Notes: generated from the letters alone by a model not told the origin. A DNA stretch of 64,000 bases from Actinobacteria bacterium IMCC26077 (GCA_002284915.1 CP015606.1:744001-808000); one strand, 5' to 3'; shown: positions 17,182 through 26,893, counted from the stretch's first letter. Program-made: numbers and translations.

Positions 17182-17502
17182 ATGCGAGTACTTGGATCGA
17201 GCGTTCTGGTCATGGAAGCGTTGACCATGGGTTTTGCCCTGTTGATTGCCATGAATTCGTCGGACAGTTGGGTGTTAGCTCTCGGCGGAGCGGTGGCGAT
17301 CTTGCTCCTGCTCACGCCGGGTCTGCTTAGGCGTAGGGCTGGTTGGATTCTTGGTTCGATCTTGCAGGTGCCGATGGTCGCGTTTGGCAGTGAGGTTTTT
17401 GCGATGTATTTCCTCGGTGGGATTTTTGCGCTCCTCTGGATAGCCGCAATCGTCGTTGGCCGGGCAGGGGAGGCAGCTCGCGCTCGTCTGACCCCTCAAT
17501 GA
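17182..17502 (+). CDS. DUF4233 small membrane protein
   Basis: This 106-residue hydrophobic protein has about four predicted membrane segments (VLVMEALTMGFALLIAM; WVLALGGAVAILLLLTPG; ILGSILQVPMVAFG; MYFLGGIFALLWIAAIVVG). Position and composition fit DUF4233, a family of unknown function that almost always follows folC in actinobacteria. It starts 2 nt after the folC stop and is followed by ndk with its own promoter-like box. Confidence 0.8.
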   Translation: MRVLGSSVLVMEALTMGFALLIAMNSSDSWVLALGGAVAILLLLTPGLLRRRAGWILGSILQVPMVAFGSEVFAMYFLGGIFALLWIAAIVVGRAGEAARARLTPQ

Positions 17503-17507
17503 GCCGT

Positions 17508-17513
17508 TAGGCT
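17508..17513 (+). promoter_or_regulatory. Leaderless promoter -10 of ndk
   Basis: TAGGCT ends exactly 6 nt before the ndk ATG, and there is no ribosome-binding site. This is the spacing expected when transcription starts at the A of ATG. Confidence 0.6.
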
Positions 17514-17519
17514 GTAGCC

Positions 17520-17936
17520 ATGGAACGGACTTTGGTATTGGTTAAGCCGGACGGGGTCCGTCGCAATCTTGTCGGAGAGGTCATAGCCAGAATCGAACGC
17601 AAGGGCTATTTCGTAACCAACATCCGAATGCTTCAAGCAGACCGCGCATTACTTGAACAGCACTATGCCGAGCACATTGGGAAACCATTTTATGAGCCGC
17701 TCGTTGAATTCATGCTCTCTGGTCCGATTGTGGCTCTCATTGCTGAAGGCAATCGCGTGATCGAAGGTTTTCGCTCGCTCGCTGGAGCAACTGATCCAAC
17801 GGTCGCGGCGCCGGGAACGATTCGTGGGGATCTCGCTCGAGATCAAGGAACGAAAGTTGTTCAAAATATTGTGCACGGTTCAGATTCAGTTGAATCTGCT
17901 GAACGCGAGATTTCACTCTTCTTCGGAGGTAAGTAA
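17520..17936 (+). CDS. ndk: Nucleoside diphosphate kinase
   Basis: Ndk transfers the gamma phosphate between nucleoside di- and triphosphates through a phosphohistidine. The 138-residue protein starts [13 protein letters not shown], has GTIRGDLA and the active-site His in [13 protein letters not shown] near residue 118. The length matches the family. It is probably leaderless, and its stop overlaps the mreB start by one base (TAATG). Confidence 0.97.
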   Translation: MERTLVLVKPDGVRRNLVGEVIARIERKGYFVTNIRMLQADRALLEQHYAEHIGKPFYEPLVEFMLSGPIVALIAEGNRVIEGFRSLAGATDPTVAAPGTIRGDLARDQGTKVVQNIVHGSDSVESAEREISLFFGGK

Positions 17937-18967
17937 TGGCAAAGACGATGTCGTTTATCGGTCGCGACATGGCAATCGATCTAGGAACGGCAAACACCTT
18001 GGTTTATGTCCGCGGTAGAGGCATCGTGCTCAATGAACCAAGTGTTGTTGCTATAAACCAAGATACCGGCGGGATTCTCGCTGTCGGGCTCGAGGCAAAA
18101 AAGATGATTGGCCGCACTCCTGGAAATATCGTCGCCATTCGCCCGCTAAAAGATGGCGTGATCTCCGATTTCGATACAACTGAGCGAATGCTTCGTTACT
18201 TCATCCAGAAAGTCCATAAGCGACGTCACTTTGCCAAACCACGGCTGGTTGTCTGTGTTCCTTCCGGAATCACCGGCGTCGAGCAACGTGCAGTGAAAGA
18301 TGCTGGCTATGCAGCAGGTGCGCGCAAGGTTTACATCATCGAAGAGCCAATGGCTGCTGCAATCGGCGCCGGACTTCCGATCCACGAACCAACGGGAAAC
18401 ATGGTCGTGGATATCGGTGGCGGTACCACCGAAATCGCCGTGATTTCGCTAGGCGGAATCGTTACAGTCCAATCGATTCGAGTGGGCGGCGATGAACTTG
18501 ATCAGGCGATCATCACGTGGATCAAGCGCGAATACTCACTGCTATTAGGTGAGCGCACCGCAGAAGAGATCAAGATGGCAATCGGATCAGCATTCCCAGC
18601 AGTCGGTGAACCTGACGCTGAAATTCGAGGTCGCGACTTGGTCACTGGTCTTCCAAAGACAATCTTGGTAACAGCTGAAGAGATTCGTAAGGCAATCGAT
18701 GAGCCAGTTTCTCGAATCGTTGAAGCGGTAAAGACAACATTAGATAGCTGTCCACCAGAGTTATCCGGTGACATCATGGATCGCGGAATCGTGCTCACCG
18801 GTGGCGGCGCATTGCTGCATGGCCTTGACGAGCGTCTTCGTCATGAAACGGGCATTGCCGTGCATATTGCAGAGAACCCATTAAACGCAGTGGTTATGGG
18901 AACTGGTCGCTGTATCGAAGAATTCGAAGCTCTCGAGAAGGTTCTTATCTCCGAGCCTCGCAGATAG
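17936..18967 (+). CDS. mreB: Rod shape-determining protein MreB
   Basis: MreB is the bacterial actin that positions elongation-mode wall synthesis at the membrane. The 343-residue product has phosphate loop 1 [12 protein letters not shown], phosphate loop 2 [12 protein letters not shown] and the adenosine motif [10 protein letters not shown]. The start overlaps ndk and has GGAGG about 8 nt upstream. The mreBCD-PBP2-rodA set implies a rod-shaped, laterally elongating cell, unlike actinobacteria that grow only from the poles. Confidence 0.97.
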   Translation: MAKTMSFIGRDMAIDLGTANTLVYVRGRGIVLNEPSVVAINQDTGGILAVGLEAKKMIGRTPGNIVAIRPLKDGVISDFDTTERMLRYFIQKVHKRRHFAKPRLVVCVPSGITGVEQRAVKDAGYAAGARKVYIIEEPMAAAIGAGLPIHEPTGNMVVDIGGGTTEIAVISLGGIVTVQSIRVGGDELDQAIITWIKREYSLLLGERTAEEIKMAIGSAFPAVGEPDAEIRGRDLVTGLPKTILVTAEEIRKAIDEPVSRIVEAVKTTLDSCPPELSGDIMDRGIVLTGGGALLHGLDERLRHETGIAVHIAENPLNAVVMGTGRCIEEFEALEKVLISEPRR

Positions 18968-19004
18968 CAGCCACGCCATCGTCGGCTGAAAGTGAGGTGA
19001 AGCG

Positions 19005-19961
19005 TTGGCAGCACCAGATAAATCTCGCTCGCGATTCTTCCTCATCGCACTTCTTGTCACAGCATTGATTATCGTGACTCTAGACCTCCGCGGGAGCGTT
19101 CCAGGGGCGACTTTTCGTGGAATAGCGAACTCAGTTCTCTCGCCAGTGCAATCCTTCTTCCGCTTCTTCTATAACCCAGTGAGCAACTTCATCTCAGAGG
19201 CATCCAATCTTGGGCGCACCGCTGATCGAATTTCTGCTTTAGAGGAGAAAAATTCGGCACTCGAAGAGCAGCTGAGTCGATTGAAGTTCGCACGTCGAGA
19301 GCTCGATCAACTAAAAGATGTCATCGATCTTGCTGGTGCAGGAAGATATGAAGTGGTGGCCGCGCGGGTGATTGCCGCAGGCTCAGCTGCAGGATTCTCT
19401 CGAACTATCGAACTCGACGTTGGAAAGCGCGATGGCATCGATGTCGATATGACAGTTATTGCTGGCGCGGGCCTCGTGGGGAGAGTTATTTCGGTTAGTG
19501 AGGCAAGCTCGATAGCGCTGCTTCTCGATGATGAGACTTTTAAAGCTGGTATCCGGATGGAAGGTAGCGGCATCCTTGGGGTGATTTCAGGCACTGGTAA
19601 TTCCGAACTCGCACTCACTCTCTTTGACTCTTCATCACCATTAACGGTGGGAGATCGAATGGTTGCGCGCGGAAGTAGCAGCAGCCGGCCCTTCGTTCCG
19701 GGGGCGCCAGTGGGCACGGTGATCTCAGTCGATCAAAGTTCCGGAACATTGACTAAAACCGCGCTCGTACGACCTTTCGTCAATCTAAATGCGCTTGAGG
19801 TGGTCGCAGTAGTAACTGGAAAGGTTCGAGTCAATCCCCGTGATTCCTTACTTCCACCAGCGCCGCGACCAACTCCAACGCCAACGGTCACGGTCTATGT
19901 CACGCCTACCCCAGAACCATCAGCAACTCCCAGCGGCAAGAAAAAGAAGAAGGAAAGTTAG
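19005..19961 (+). CDS. mreC: Rod shape-determining protein MreC
   Basis: MreC is a bitopic elongasome scaffold. The 318-residue product has an N-terminal membrane helix (FFLIALLVTALIIVTLDL, residues about 9-26), a coiled coil near 70-105 (ISALEEKNSALEEQLSRL), the paired beta-barrel domain, and a Pro/Thr-rich C-terminal tail of about 40 residues ending in KKKKKES. It starts at TTG 19005 with GTGAGGTG about 9 nt upstream. The tail lies outside the conserved domain and is probably flexible. Confidence 0.93.
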   Translation: MAAPDKSRSRFFLIALLVTALIIVTLDLRGSVPGATFRGIANSVLSPVQSFFRFFYNPVSNFISEASNLGRTADRISALEEKNSALEEQLSRLKFARRELDQLKDVIDLAGAGRYEVVAARVIAAGSAAGFSRTIELDVGKRDGIDVDMTVIAGAGLVGRVISVSEASSIALLLDDETFKAGIRMEGSGILGVISGTGNSELALTLFDSSSPLTVGDRMVARGSSSSRPFVPGAPVGTVISVDQSSGTLTKTALVRPFVNLNALEVVAVVTGKVRVNPRDSLLPPAPRPTPTPTVTVYVTPTPEPSATPSGKKKKKES

Positions 19962-19963
19962 CA

Positions 19964-20476
19964 GTGCGCAAAACTCTTTTCTTTCTCCCGATTGCAATAT
20001 TGGCATTAGCTCTTCAGAATGCAGTGGTTGCGCGGATCCCATTTCCATTCGCCGATCCATCAATTTTTCTCATCGTTGTTCTCGCGTGGGCATTCCTTGA
20101 AAATCCAGAATTTGCTGCCCTTCAAGGATTTCTCTCGGGCCTACTTCTTGATCTCAACCCATTGTCAGTCGGTTTGATTGGTCACTGGGCTTTCGTGCTT
20201 GCCGCGGTTTGTTATGGAACCTCAGAGATGGGGGTACAGCTCCGTTCAAGTCGACGCGCACCTCTTACTTTGACAGTAACCGTTACTGGCGCGCTCTTAC
20301 TTGCAATGATTCTCTTTGCAATCACTAGTTGGTTAATTAGTGCTGAGCAGGGTCTTTCATTCTCTCGAACTGCACCTGGGGTCTTGCTCTGGTCGGCAAT
20401 TTTTACACCACTACTTTCGCCTGTGATCATTCGCCTCTCCCGGGTGGCACAGGGGATTGGCGCTAGCAATGGGTGA
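19964..20476 (+). CDS. mreD: Rod shape-determining protein MreD
   Basis: MreD is a small integral membrane partner of MreC. The 170-residue protein is strongly hydrophobic, with about five membrane segments. It starts with GTG 2 nt after mreC, with AAGGAAAG upstream, and its 3' end overlaps the start of the next gene by 8 nt, so translation is coupled through the operon. Primary sequence is poorly conserved in this family; context carries most of the weight. Confidence 0.9.
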   Translation: MRKTLFFLPIAILALALQNAVVARIPFPFADPSIFLIVVLAWAFLENPEFAALQGFLSGLLLDLNPLSVGLIGHWAFVLAAVCYGTSEMGVQLRSSRRAPLTLTVTVTGALLLAMILFAITSWLISAEQGLSFSRTAPGVLLWSAIFTPLLSPVIIRLSRVAQGIGASNG

Positions 20477-22571
20477 TCGATCCCGCTACGCAACTATTTT
20501 CGTTCAGATACTTCTCTTCTCATTGATTGCTGCGTTATTAGGCAGACTTTTTTATCTTCAGGTGGCTGCCACTGAAAAATACCAAGACGCAGCGTTAGAC
20601 ATTCAAAGTAGAAATATCGTCACTCCTGCTACTCGCGGAATGATCCTCGACAGTGGCGGTAAGCCACTTGCACTTAATCGAGTTGGCCTTGTCATCACCG
20701 TCGATCGGTCAATCCTTGATAAAGAAGAAGATCGCGGCGCCGCATCGCTCAAAGCAACCGCAAAAGCACTGAAGATGTCCTACGAAGAGGTCTTTGGAAA
20801 AACTCGACTCTGCGGTGAAAAGGTTGATCGGGCACTGACGGGTGGCGCGAGATGTTGGAATGGTTCTCGATACCAACCAATTCCGATCGCAATCGATGCG
20901 AGCGAGGAGGTTGCGCTTTCAATCGTCGAGCATGCCGAGCGTTATCCGGGAGTGAGCGCATCGCCACAAGGATTCCGCTTCTACCCAGGAACTGAAGGAG
21001 TCAATGGCGCGCACATATTGGGTTATGTCGGCCCCGTGAGCGAGAAAGAATTAGCTAATAGCTCTCCGAAGAAATATTTCCTCAATGAGTATCTAGGAAA
21101 AGCGGGCTTGGAGAAAGTCTACGACGATGAGTTGCGCGGTACACCGGGCGTGAAAACAATCGTCGTCGATCGCAAAGAGTCGGCAACGAGCGTCTTGAAG
21201 GAGAGTAGACCGATACCAGGTAACCACCTTGTCACCAGTATCGATGCCAAACTTCAGGCAGTTGTAGAGCGCGAGTTGGTCGCCGCTATTTACCGAGCTC
21301 GTTCGGGCACTGTCGATAAAAAAGGCGCGCGAAAAGCTGATGCCGGTGCCGCTGTTGTGATGGATGTGAAGACAGGGCGCATCCTGGCGATGGCTTCGTA
21401 TCCCACCTATGACCCGAATATCTGGGAGCAGGGAATCACTGCCAAACAAGCTAAAGATCTGTACAGCGCACAAACTGGAGTGCCCGCGCTCTCACGCGCG
21501 CTGCAAGGAACCTTTGCGCCAGCCTCCGCCTTCAAAGTTGTTTCGGTCGCTGCCGCAGCAAAAGCGGGATATGACCTCAATGGTAAATATGACTGTCCCG
21601 CGGAATTTCAGGTAGGTAATCGAACTTTCCGTAATTATGAGAGCAAAGGGGCAGGCCGGATTTCGTTAGAACAAGGAATCGCCATTTCATGCGACACGTT
21701 GTGGTATCAAATTGCATACAACGAATGGTTGAAAGATGGCGGCTTGCGACCCAAATCGAATCCAAAGGATTATTTCTATAAAGCTGCAGCGGGTTTTCAC
21801 CTTGGCAAGAGAACCGGAATCGATCTCCCGTCAGAATCGGCAGGGCGCCTTGCTGATCGGCAATGGCGTGAGCGGTGGTATGAGCGAAATAAGGATTTCT
21901 TCTGTAACTATGAGAAGCGCGCTAAGAAGTCACAACTGACTCCATATCTGATTGCAATAGCAAAAGAGAATTGCGTTGATGGCGCCAAGATTCGCGCCGG
22001 TGACGCTGTGAACTTTGCCATTGGTCAGGGTGACACCACGATGACACCGCTACAAATGGCGCAGATCTACAGCGCAATCGCAAATGGCGGAACTATGTGG
22101 AAGCCGACTGTGGGCAAAGCAATCATCACTCCGGAGGGCAAGTTGGTCTCAGAGATAACCCCAGAAAAAATTGGAAAGCTACCGCTGTCGAAGAAGACGC
22201 TCGCTTTCTTGAAGAAGTCGTTGCGAGCGGTAGTGACTTCCGGAACTGCAAAGTGGCGCTTTGATGGAATGCCTGTGGCAGTTAGTGGCAAGACGGGCAC
22301 CGGTGAGGTGTATGGCAAGAACCTAGATGGCTCAAGTAAAGACACCACGTCCTGGTTTGCCAGCTTCGCTCCCTCTGATGCGCCTAGGTATGCAGTGGTG
22401 ATGATGGTGAGCCAAGGAGGAACAGGTTCCGGAACTTCCGGGCCATCGGTACGGCGAATCTATGAGGCGATTTTTGGTGTCCAAGGTCAAAAAGTTATTC
22501 GCGAGCAAGCAATATTTCCCTCAGCACCGCCATCACAAATTCCACGAAAGCCAGTGGTGACTAAACCATGA
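20469..22571 (+). CDS. mrdA: Penicillin-binding protein 2, elongation transpeptidase
   Basis: This class B PBP cross-links peptidoglycan during lateral growth, in complex with RodA. The 700-residue product has an N-terminal membrane anchor (FVQILLFSLIAALLGRLFYL), a pedestal/dimerisation domain from about residue 45 (TPATRGMILDSGGKPLA) and a transpeptidase domain with SxxK as SAFK (about 354), SCD (about 407, the usual PBP2 form of SxN) and KTG in SGKTGTGEV (about 608). ATG 20469 inside mreD is preferred; an upstream TTG at 20457 lies too close to its ribosome-binding site. Confidence 0.95.
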   Translation: MGDRSRYATIFVQILLFSLIAALLGRLFYLQVAATEKYQDAALDIQSRNIVTPATRGMILDSGGKPLALNRVGLVITVDRSILDKEEDRGAASLKATAKALKMSYEEVFGKTRLCGEKVDRALTGGARCWNGSRYQPIPIAIDASEEVALSIVEHAERYPGVSASPQGFRFYPGTEGVNGAHILGYVGPVSEKELANSSPKKYFLNEYLGKAGLEKVYDDELRGTPGVKTIVVDRKESATSVLKESRPIPGNHLVTSIDAKLQAVVERELVAAIYRARSGTVDKKGARKADAGAAVVMDVKTGRILAMASYPTYDPNIWEQGITAKQAKDLYSAQTGVPALSRALQGTFAPASAFKVVSVAAAAKAGYDLNGKYDCPAEFQVGNRTFRNYESKGAGRISLEQGIAISCDTLWYQIAYNEWLKDGGLRPKSNPKDYFYKAAAGFHLGKRTGIDLPSESAGRLADRQWRERWYERNKDFFCNYEKRAKKSQLTPYLIAIAKENCVDGAKIRAGDAVNFAIGQGDTTMTPLQMAQIYSAIANGGTMWKPTVGKAIITPEGKLVSEITPEKIGKLPLSKKTLAFLKKSLRAVVTSGTAKWRFDGMPVAVSGKTGTGEVYGKNLDGSSKDTTSWFASFAPSDAPRYAVVMMVSQGGTGSGTSGPSVRRIYEAIFGVQGQKVIREQAIFPSAPPSQIPRKPVVTKP

Positions 22572-23722
22572 CGCTACTCAATAACAAACCTCGACGTCCC
22601 CGCTTCGAACGAGTAGCAATTGTCGATCGATTCGATATTCCACTTCTGGCAGCGGTTGCAGCGCTTCTTGGAATCGGAATCCTTCTGGTTTATGCAGCTA
22701 CTCGAGATTGGTTTGCCTCATTCGGTGGAGATCCTGAGTATTACTTGAAACGGCACGCACTTAATATCATTATTGGATTGCTACTTGCATTTGGCACTAC
22801 CTTGATTGATTATCGATTGCTTCGCGCATACACACCATTCCTATGGGCAGCAGCAGTACTGGGCCTGATTGCAGTGCTCATTCCCGGAATTGGTGCCACA
22901 GTAAATGGCGCGCGCGCCTGGATTGCACTTCCCGGCGGGTTACAGATTCAGCCGGCGGAGTTAGCGAAGATTGCAATCATTGTTGGGATGGCCATGGTGT
23001 TGGCGGAGAAGCATGATGGCTATGAAGAGCCACAAGCCATCGACGTCTTACAAGCGCTTGCCGTTGCAGCGATTCCGGTGCTTTTAATCGTCATGCAACC
23101 TGACCTTGGCACGACGGCAATCATTGGCGCATCAGTGGTGACGATGATTGCAGTATCTGGAGCACAATTACGTTGGAGCGTTGGCCTGCTTGCTCTCGCC
23201 GGGATAGGTGCATTTGTTGCAATCAAGTTAGGTGTAATCGCTCAATATCAATTAAATCGCCTCCAATCTTTTGTCGATCCGACAGCGGATCCCCAAAGCA
23301 CGGGCTATCAATTACGGCAGGCGCGAATCACTATCGGTTCGGGAGGACTTTTTGGGAAAGGGCTCTTCAACGGTCCACAAACAAATGGCCGGTTTGTTCC
23401 CGAACAGCAGACCGACTTCATCTTTACAGTTGCTGGTGAAGAATTAGGTTTTGTTGGTTGCGCAATTATTGTTGCGCTTTATGCAGTCATCCTGTGGCGC
23501 GCATTTGTAATTGCGCGAAGAGCAAATGATCTCTTTGGTCGACTCGTCTGCCTTGGTGTGACCGCATGGTTTGGTTTTCAGATCTTTGAGAATATTGGGA
23601 TGACCCTTGGCCTGGCGCCAATGACCGGCGTGCCACTGCCGCTGCTCTCCTATGGAGGCTCGAGCATGTTTGCGACCTTGATTGGTATAGGACTTTTGCT
23701 CAATATTCGCGCTCGGAGCTAG
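22568..23722 (+). CDS. rodA: RodA, SEDS peptidoglycan glycosyltransferase
   Basis: This SEDS family polymerase extends glycan strands for elongation. The 384-residue membrane protein has about ten helices and the family signatures GARAWIALPGGLQIQPAEL, DLGTT and the C-terminal GVPLPLLSYGGSSM. Its ATG overlaps the mrdA stop (ATGA), matching the one-to-one partnership of RodA with PBP2. An FtsW function is less likely given the mre neighbours. Confidence 0.95.
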   Translation: MTLLNNKPRRPRFERVAIVDRFDIPLLAAVAALLGIGILLVYAATRDWFASFGGDPEYYLKRHALNIIIGLLLAFGTTLIDYRLLRAYTPFLWAAAVLGLIAVLIPGIGATVNGARAWIALPGGLQIQPAELAKIAIIVGMAMVLAEKHDGYEEPQAIDVLQALAVAAIPVLLIVMQPDLGTTAIIGASVVTMIAVSGAQLRWSVGLLALAGIGAFVAIKLGVIAQYQLNRLQSFVDPTADPQSTGYQLRQARITIGSGGLFGKGLFNGPQTNGRFVPEQQTDFIFTVAGEELGFVGCAIIVALYAVILWRAFVIARRANDLFGRLVCLGVTAWFGFQIFENIGMTLGLAPMTGVPLPLLSYGGSSMFATLIGIGLLLNIRARS

Positions 23723-23748
23723 GTATCTGCCATACTTAGGGGGACCGC

Positions 23749-23856
23749 AGCCTCGATGGCTTTGCTGATCTCAATCAGCTAAGAAAATTCGGTGGCGCGA
23801 CCAAAGATTTTTAAGGAAACCGAGTTACAACGAGAATTGTTCTACTTCGGTAGAAC
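23749..23856 (+). promoter_or_regulatory. Structured 5' leader of rne
   Basis: The 150-nt spacer before rne contains three hairpins. AGCC/GGCT is at 23749-23752 and 23758-23761; GCTGAT-CTCA-ATCAGC is at 23764-23779; and a perfect 7-bp stem GTTCTAC-TTCG-GTAGAAC is at 23839-23856, a C(UUCG)G tetraloop ending 16 nt before the ATG. A -10-like TACTTA lies just upstream near 23733. No T-run follows any stem, so these look like leader RNA structure rather than terminators. Confidence 0.6.
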
Positions 23857-23872
23857 GTGAAATGAGCAGAGC

Positions 23873-26155
23873 ATGGCTGCACCAGCGCGTAAACGCGTTC
23901 TTAAAAAAGTTGCCGCAAAGAAGAGCAGTGCGAGCGATTCCACCTCCGAAAGCAAACCGGCCAAGGTAACCAAGGCCGCTAAATCTGCTGAGAAGACAAG
24001 CGCCAAGTCGAGCAAGAAGAGCGTGTCAGCTCCAGAAGTTCCAGCTCCGAAAGAGACTCCGACCCCGACGCCAAAAGCTAAAAAAGGCGTCGTCCCGGTT
24101 CCAATATTCCAAGCACCAGCGAGAAAAGAGTCGAGCAAACCCGCCCGTGAGCCAAAGGTACCTAAGGCAGGAAAGAGCGAGGCCGCACCAAAAGATTCCA
24201 CTACAGCAAATAGCGCTGCACCAAGTGACGGCGGCGAAGGTGGCACGGAGAGTCAAGCTGGCCAATCTGGTGAATCGCGTTCGCGCCATCGCAACCGCAG
24301 ACGAGGTGGGCGAGGTCGAGGACGTAATCGCCAGCAGGATCAGAGCGGGTCAACATCTGGCGTTGATGACGAAGATTTTGAGAGCGAATCTGGCGCGAGT
24401 GAAGATGGTGGTGCAACCCATCGCCGCCGACGTCGTCGAGTAGCAGGCGCTGGCGCAACCGAAGAACAGACAATCGTTGAAGATGGAATTGTCACAACTA
24501 TCAAAGTTCGTGAACCTAAGCGACGCTCAGAACGAGGAAATGACTCTGAGTCATCAACTCGCGTGGATAAGCGCGGGCGCCGTCGTGACCGCGACCGTGA
24601 CCGCGACCGCGAGCATCCCCGCTCATTCCACGGCAACCGTCGCCCCGCAGTAATCACCGAGTCAGAGTTCCTGGCCCGACGAGAGAACGTTGATCGCACG
24701 ATGCTCGTTCGCCAGACCGGGGATCGAACTCAAATCGCTGTTCTCGAAGATAAGATTTTGGTGGAGCATTACGTCAATCGCGCATCGAGCACCTCATATG
24801 TTGGAAATGTCTATCTCGGTCGCGTGCAGAATGTACTTCCGAGCATGGAAGCCGCATTCGTCGACATTGGTAAGGGACGTAACGCCGTTCTCTATGCCGG
24901 CGAAGTCAATTGGGATGCTGCCGGATTAGCAGAGGGAACCCCGCGAAAGATCGAATTCGCGCTCAAGTCAGGCCAACCTGTTCTCGTCCAAGTGACGAAG
25001 GATCCCATCGGTCAAAAGGGCGCTCGACTCACCAGCCAGATATCTCTTCCTGGTCGCTACTTGGTCTACGTACCTGAAGGTGGGATGAGCGGAATTAGTC
25101 GCCGCCTTCCAGAGAATGAACGAACCCGCCTTAAATCTATTTTGAAGGGACTCGTCCCCGATGAAGCAGGAGTCATCGTACGGACCGCAGCCGAAGGAGC
25201 ATCCGAAGAGGAGCTCACTCGCGATGTCGCTCGTTTAAAGGCGCAGTGGGAAGTTATTGAGCAGAAAGCAAAGGATCCAAGCGCGAGCGCTCCGTCGCTG
25301 CTGTACGCAGAGCCTGACCTAAACATCCGCGTTGTTCGCGATATCTTCAATGAAGATTTCCGTTCGCTCCATGTCCAAGGAGATGATGCTTGGGATGAGA
25401 TCAATAGCTATTTAAGTTTCGTCGCTCCTGATTTAGTACAGAAGATCTCCAAATGGCATAAGCCAAACGATATTTTCTCGGAGCACCGAGTAGAAGAACA
25501 ATTGGCAAAAGCGTTAGATCGAAAGGTCTATCTCCCTTCAGGTGGTTCGTTAGTTATCGACCGGACTGAAGCAATGGTGGTAATCGACGTCAACACCGGA
25601 AAGTTCATCGGCAAAGGTGGCAATCTTGAAGAGACTGTTACCAAGAACAATCTCGAGGCAGCCGAAGAGATTGCACGTCAATTGCGCTTACGTGACCTCG
25701 GCGGAATCATCGTGGTTGACTTTATTGACATGGTCTTAGAATCAAATCGAGATATGGTCCTCCGTCGTCTTACCGAATGTCTTGGTCGAGATCGAACTAA
25801 ACATCAAGTCGCCGAAGTTACTTCGCTCGGATTGGTGCAGATGACTCGTAAGCGAGTTGGACAAGGTCTGATCGAAGCATTCTCAACGACATGCGAGAGT
25901 TGTCATGGGCGGGGAATCCATATCCATATGGATCCGGTTCCAATGGCAGCGCACTCTCGCCAGCAGGAGGAGAGCCACGAAGACCTTGCTGATGATGTCG
26001 ATGGATCCGAACGGGAGATGGTCGATGAGCCAGAGGAGAAGCTCGAGAGCTCCGCACTGGTCATCGTTGATACCCCCGTCCAGAGCCCAGTTTCGAGCGG
26101 GCGACGCGGTCGCCGTCGAGTCAGTAGCGGCGGGGTTATCACCCCTTCAGTTTGA
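23873..26155 (+). CDS. rne: Ribonuclease E/G family endoribonuclease
   Basis: This enzyme cleaves single-stranded AU-rich RNA for mRNA decay and rRNA/tRNA processing. The 760-residue product has about 280 N-terminal residues of low-complexity Lys/Ala/Pro then Arg/Gly-rich sequence, as in other actinobacterial RNase E proteins. The S1 domain follows (TSYVGNVYLGRV, near 305), then the catalytic Asp pair in IDVNTGKF (about 570) and VDFIDM (about 614), and the zinc-link CESCHGRG (about 673). These spacings match E. coli D303, D346 and C404-C407. A short acidic then basic tail follows. The catalytic core is complete; the basic arm probably binds RNA or partner proteins. Confidence 0.95.
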   Translation: MAAPARKRVLKKVAAKKSSASDSTSESKPAKVTKAAKSAEKTSAKSSKKSVSAPEVPAPKETPTPTPKAKKGVVPVPIFQAPARKESSKPAREPKVPKAGKSEAAPKDSTTANSAAPSDGGEGGTESQAGQSGESRSRHRNRRRGGRGRGRNRQQDQSGSTSGVDDEDFESESGASEDGGATHRRRRRRVAGAGATEEQTIVEDGIVTTIKVREPKRRSERGNDSESSTRVDKRGRRRDRDRDRDREHPRSFHGNRRPAVITESEFLARRENVDRTMLVRQTGDRTQIAVLEDKILVEHYVNRASSTSYVGNVYLGRVQNVLPSMEAAFVDIGKGRNAVLYAGEVNWDAAGLAEGTPRKIEFALKSGQPVLVQVTKDPIGQKGARLTSQISLPGRYLVYVPEGGMSGISRRLPENERTRLKSILKGLVPDEAGVIVRTAAEGASEEELTRDVARLKAQWEVIEQKAKDPSASAPSLLYAEPDLNIRVVRDIFNEDFRSLHVQGDDAWDEINSYLSFVAPDLVQKISKWHKPNDIFSEHRVEEQLAKALDRKVYLPSGGSLVIDRTEAMVVIDVNTGKFIGKGGNLEETVTKNNLEAAEEIARQLRLRDLGGIIVVDFIDMVLESNRDMVLRRLTECLGRDRTKHQVAEVTSLGLVQMTRKRVGQGLIEAFSTTCESCHGRGIHIHMDPVPMAAHSRQQEESHEDLADDVDGSEREMVDEPEEKLESSALVIVDTPVQSPVSSGRRGRRRVSSGGVITPSV

Positions 26156-26181
26156 CCTGCAGGGGAGCCAATCCCTACCCT
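26152..26181 (+). promoter_or_regulatory. Promoter of rplU-rpmA
   Basis: TTGACC (26152-26157, overlapping the rne stop codon) and TACCCT (26176-26181) are separated by 18 bp. This is one of the best -35/-10 pairs in the window, as expected for ribosomal protein genes. The predicted leader is about 55 nt. Confidence 0.75.
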
Positions 26182-26241
26182 TAGCAGGCTCGGTTGAGCG
26201 AGAAATCTAGGTAACGCCCCAGGGGTATCAAGGAGAGAGTC

Positions 26242-26544
26242 GTGTACGCAATTGTTAAGGCTGGCGCACGCCAGGAGCGGGTAACCGTCGGCGAGGTCCT
26301 CGATATCGATCGAGTGGAAGCCGCCGTAGGTGCGACCGTCTCATTGCCACTTCTTCTTGTTGTCGAAGGTGGAAAGATTTCCACCCCAGGAGCAGGATCC
26401 ACTGTCAGCGCTGAGGTTCTCGATGAGGTCAAGGGACCAAAGATCGACATCCTTCGCTACAAGAGCAAGACCGGCTATCGTCGACGTCAAGGATTCCGTG
26501 CGAAGAAGACTCGCATCAAAGTCACGGCAATTAACAGCAAGTAA
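26242..26544 (+). CDS. rplU: 50S ribosomal protein L21
   Basis: L21 binds 23S rRNA in the large subunit. The 100-residue protein starts with GTG (VYAIVKAGARQERVTVGEV), with AAGGAGAG about 7 nt upstream, and ends with the conserved KSKTGYRRRQGFRAKKTRIKV segment. It is followed after 19 nt by rpmA, the universal pairing. Confidence 0.98.
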   Translation: MYAIVKAGARQERVTVGEVLDIDRVEAAVGATVSLPLLLVVEGGKISTPGAGSTVSAEVLDEVKGPKIDILRYKSKTGYRRRQGFRAKKTRIKVTAINSK

Positions 26545-26563
26545 GTAGAGAGAGAGTTACGAG

Positions 26564-26815
26564 ATGGCAAGTAAAAAAGGTGTCTCCTCGACCCGCAATG
26601 GTCGCGACTCCAATCCACAATTCCTTGGCGTGAAGCGCTTTGCTGGTCAAGTTGTCCGCACCGGTGAGATTCTTGTTCGTCAACGTGGCACCCACTTCCA
26701 CCCAGGGGCCAATGTAGGGCGCGGAAAAGATGACACCCTCTTTGCGCTCGCCGCAGGTTCCGTTTCATTTGGCACTGCACGTGGCCGTCGCGTTGTGAAT
26801 GTTCTCCCTCAATAA
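26564..26815 (+). CDS. rpmA: 50S ribosomal protein L27
   Basis: L27 reaches toward the peptidyl transferase centre. The 83-residue protein begins [16 protein letters not shown] and contains [19 protein letters not shown]. The N-terminus is of the direct type, without the cleavable extension seen in Firmicutes. AGAGAG precedes the ATG, and a strong terminator follows. Confidence 0.98.
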   Translation: MASKKGVSSTRNGRDSNPQFLGVKRFAGQVVRTGEILVRQRGTHFHPGANVGRGKDDTLFALAAGSVSFGTARGRRVVNVLPQ

Positions 26816-26832
26816 TCAACGGACTTATCTTT

Positions 26833-26863
26833 AGCGGGTCCGCATACGGGCCCGCTTTTTTTA
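26833..26863 (+). terminator. Rho-independent terminator after rpmA
   Basis: A 10-bp stem (AGCGGG-T-CCG with CGG-G-CCCGCT, one T-G pair, CATA loop) spans 26833-26856 and runs directly into a stretch of seven T. This is a textbook intrinsic terminator, and the clearest in the window. Confidence 0.93.
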
Positions 26864-26893
26864 TTCAGAAGTAGAAAGAGGTGAATAGACCAG

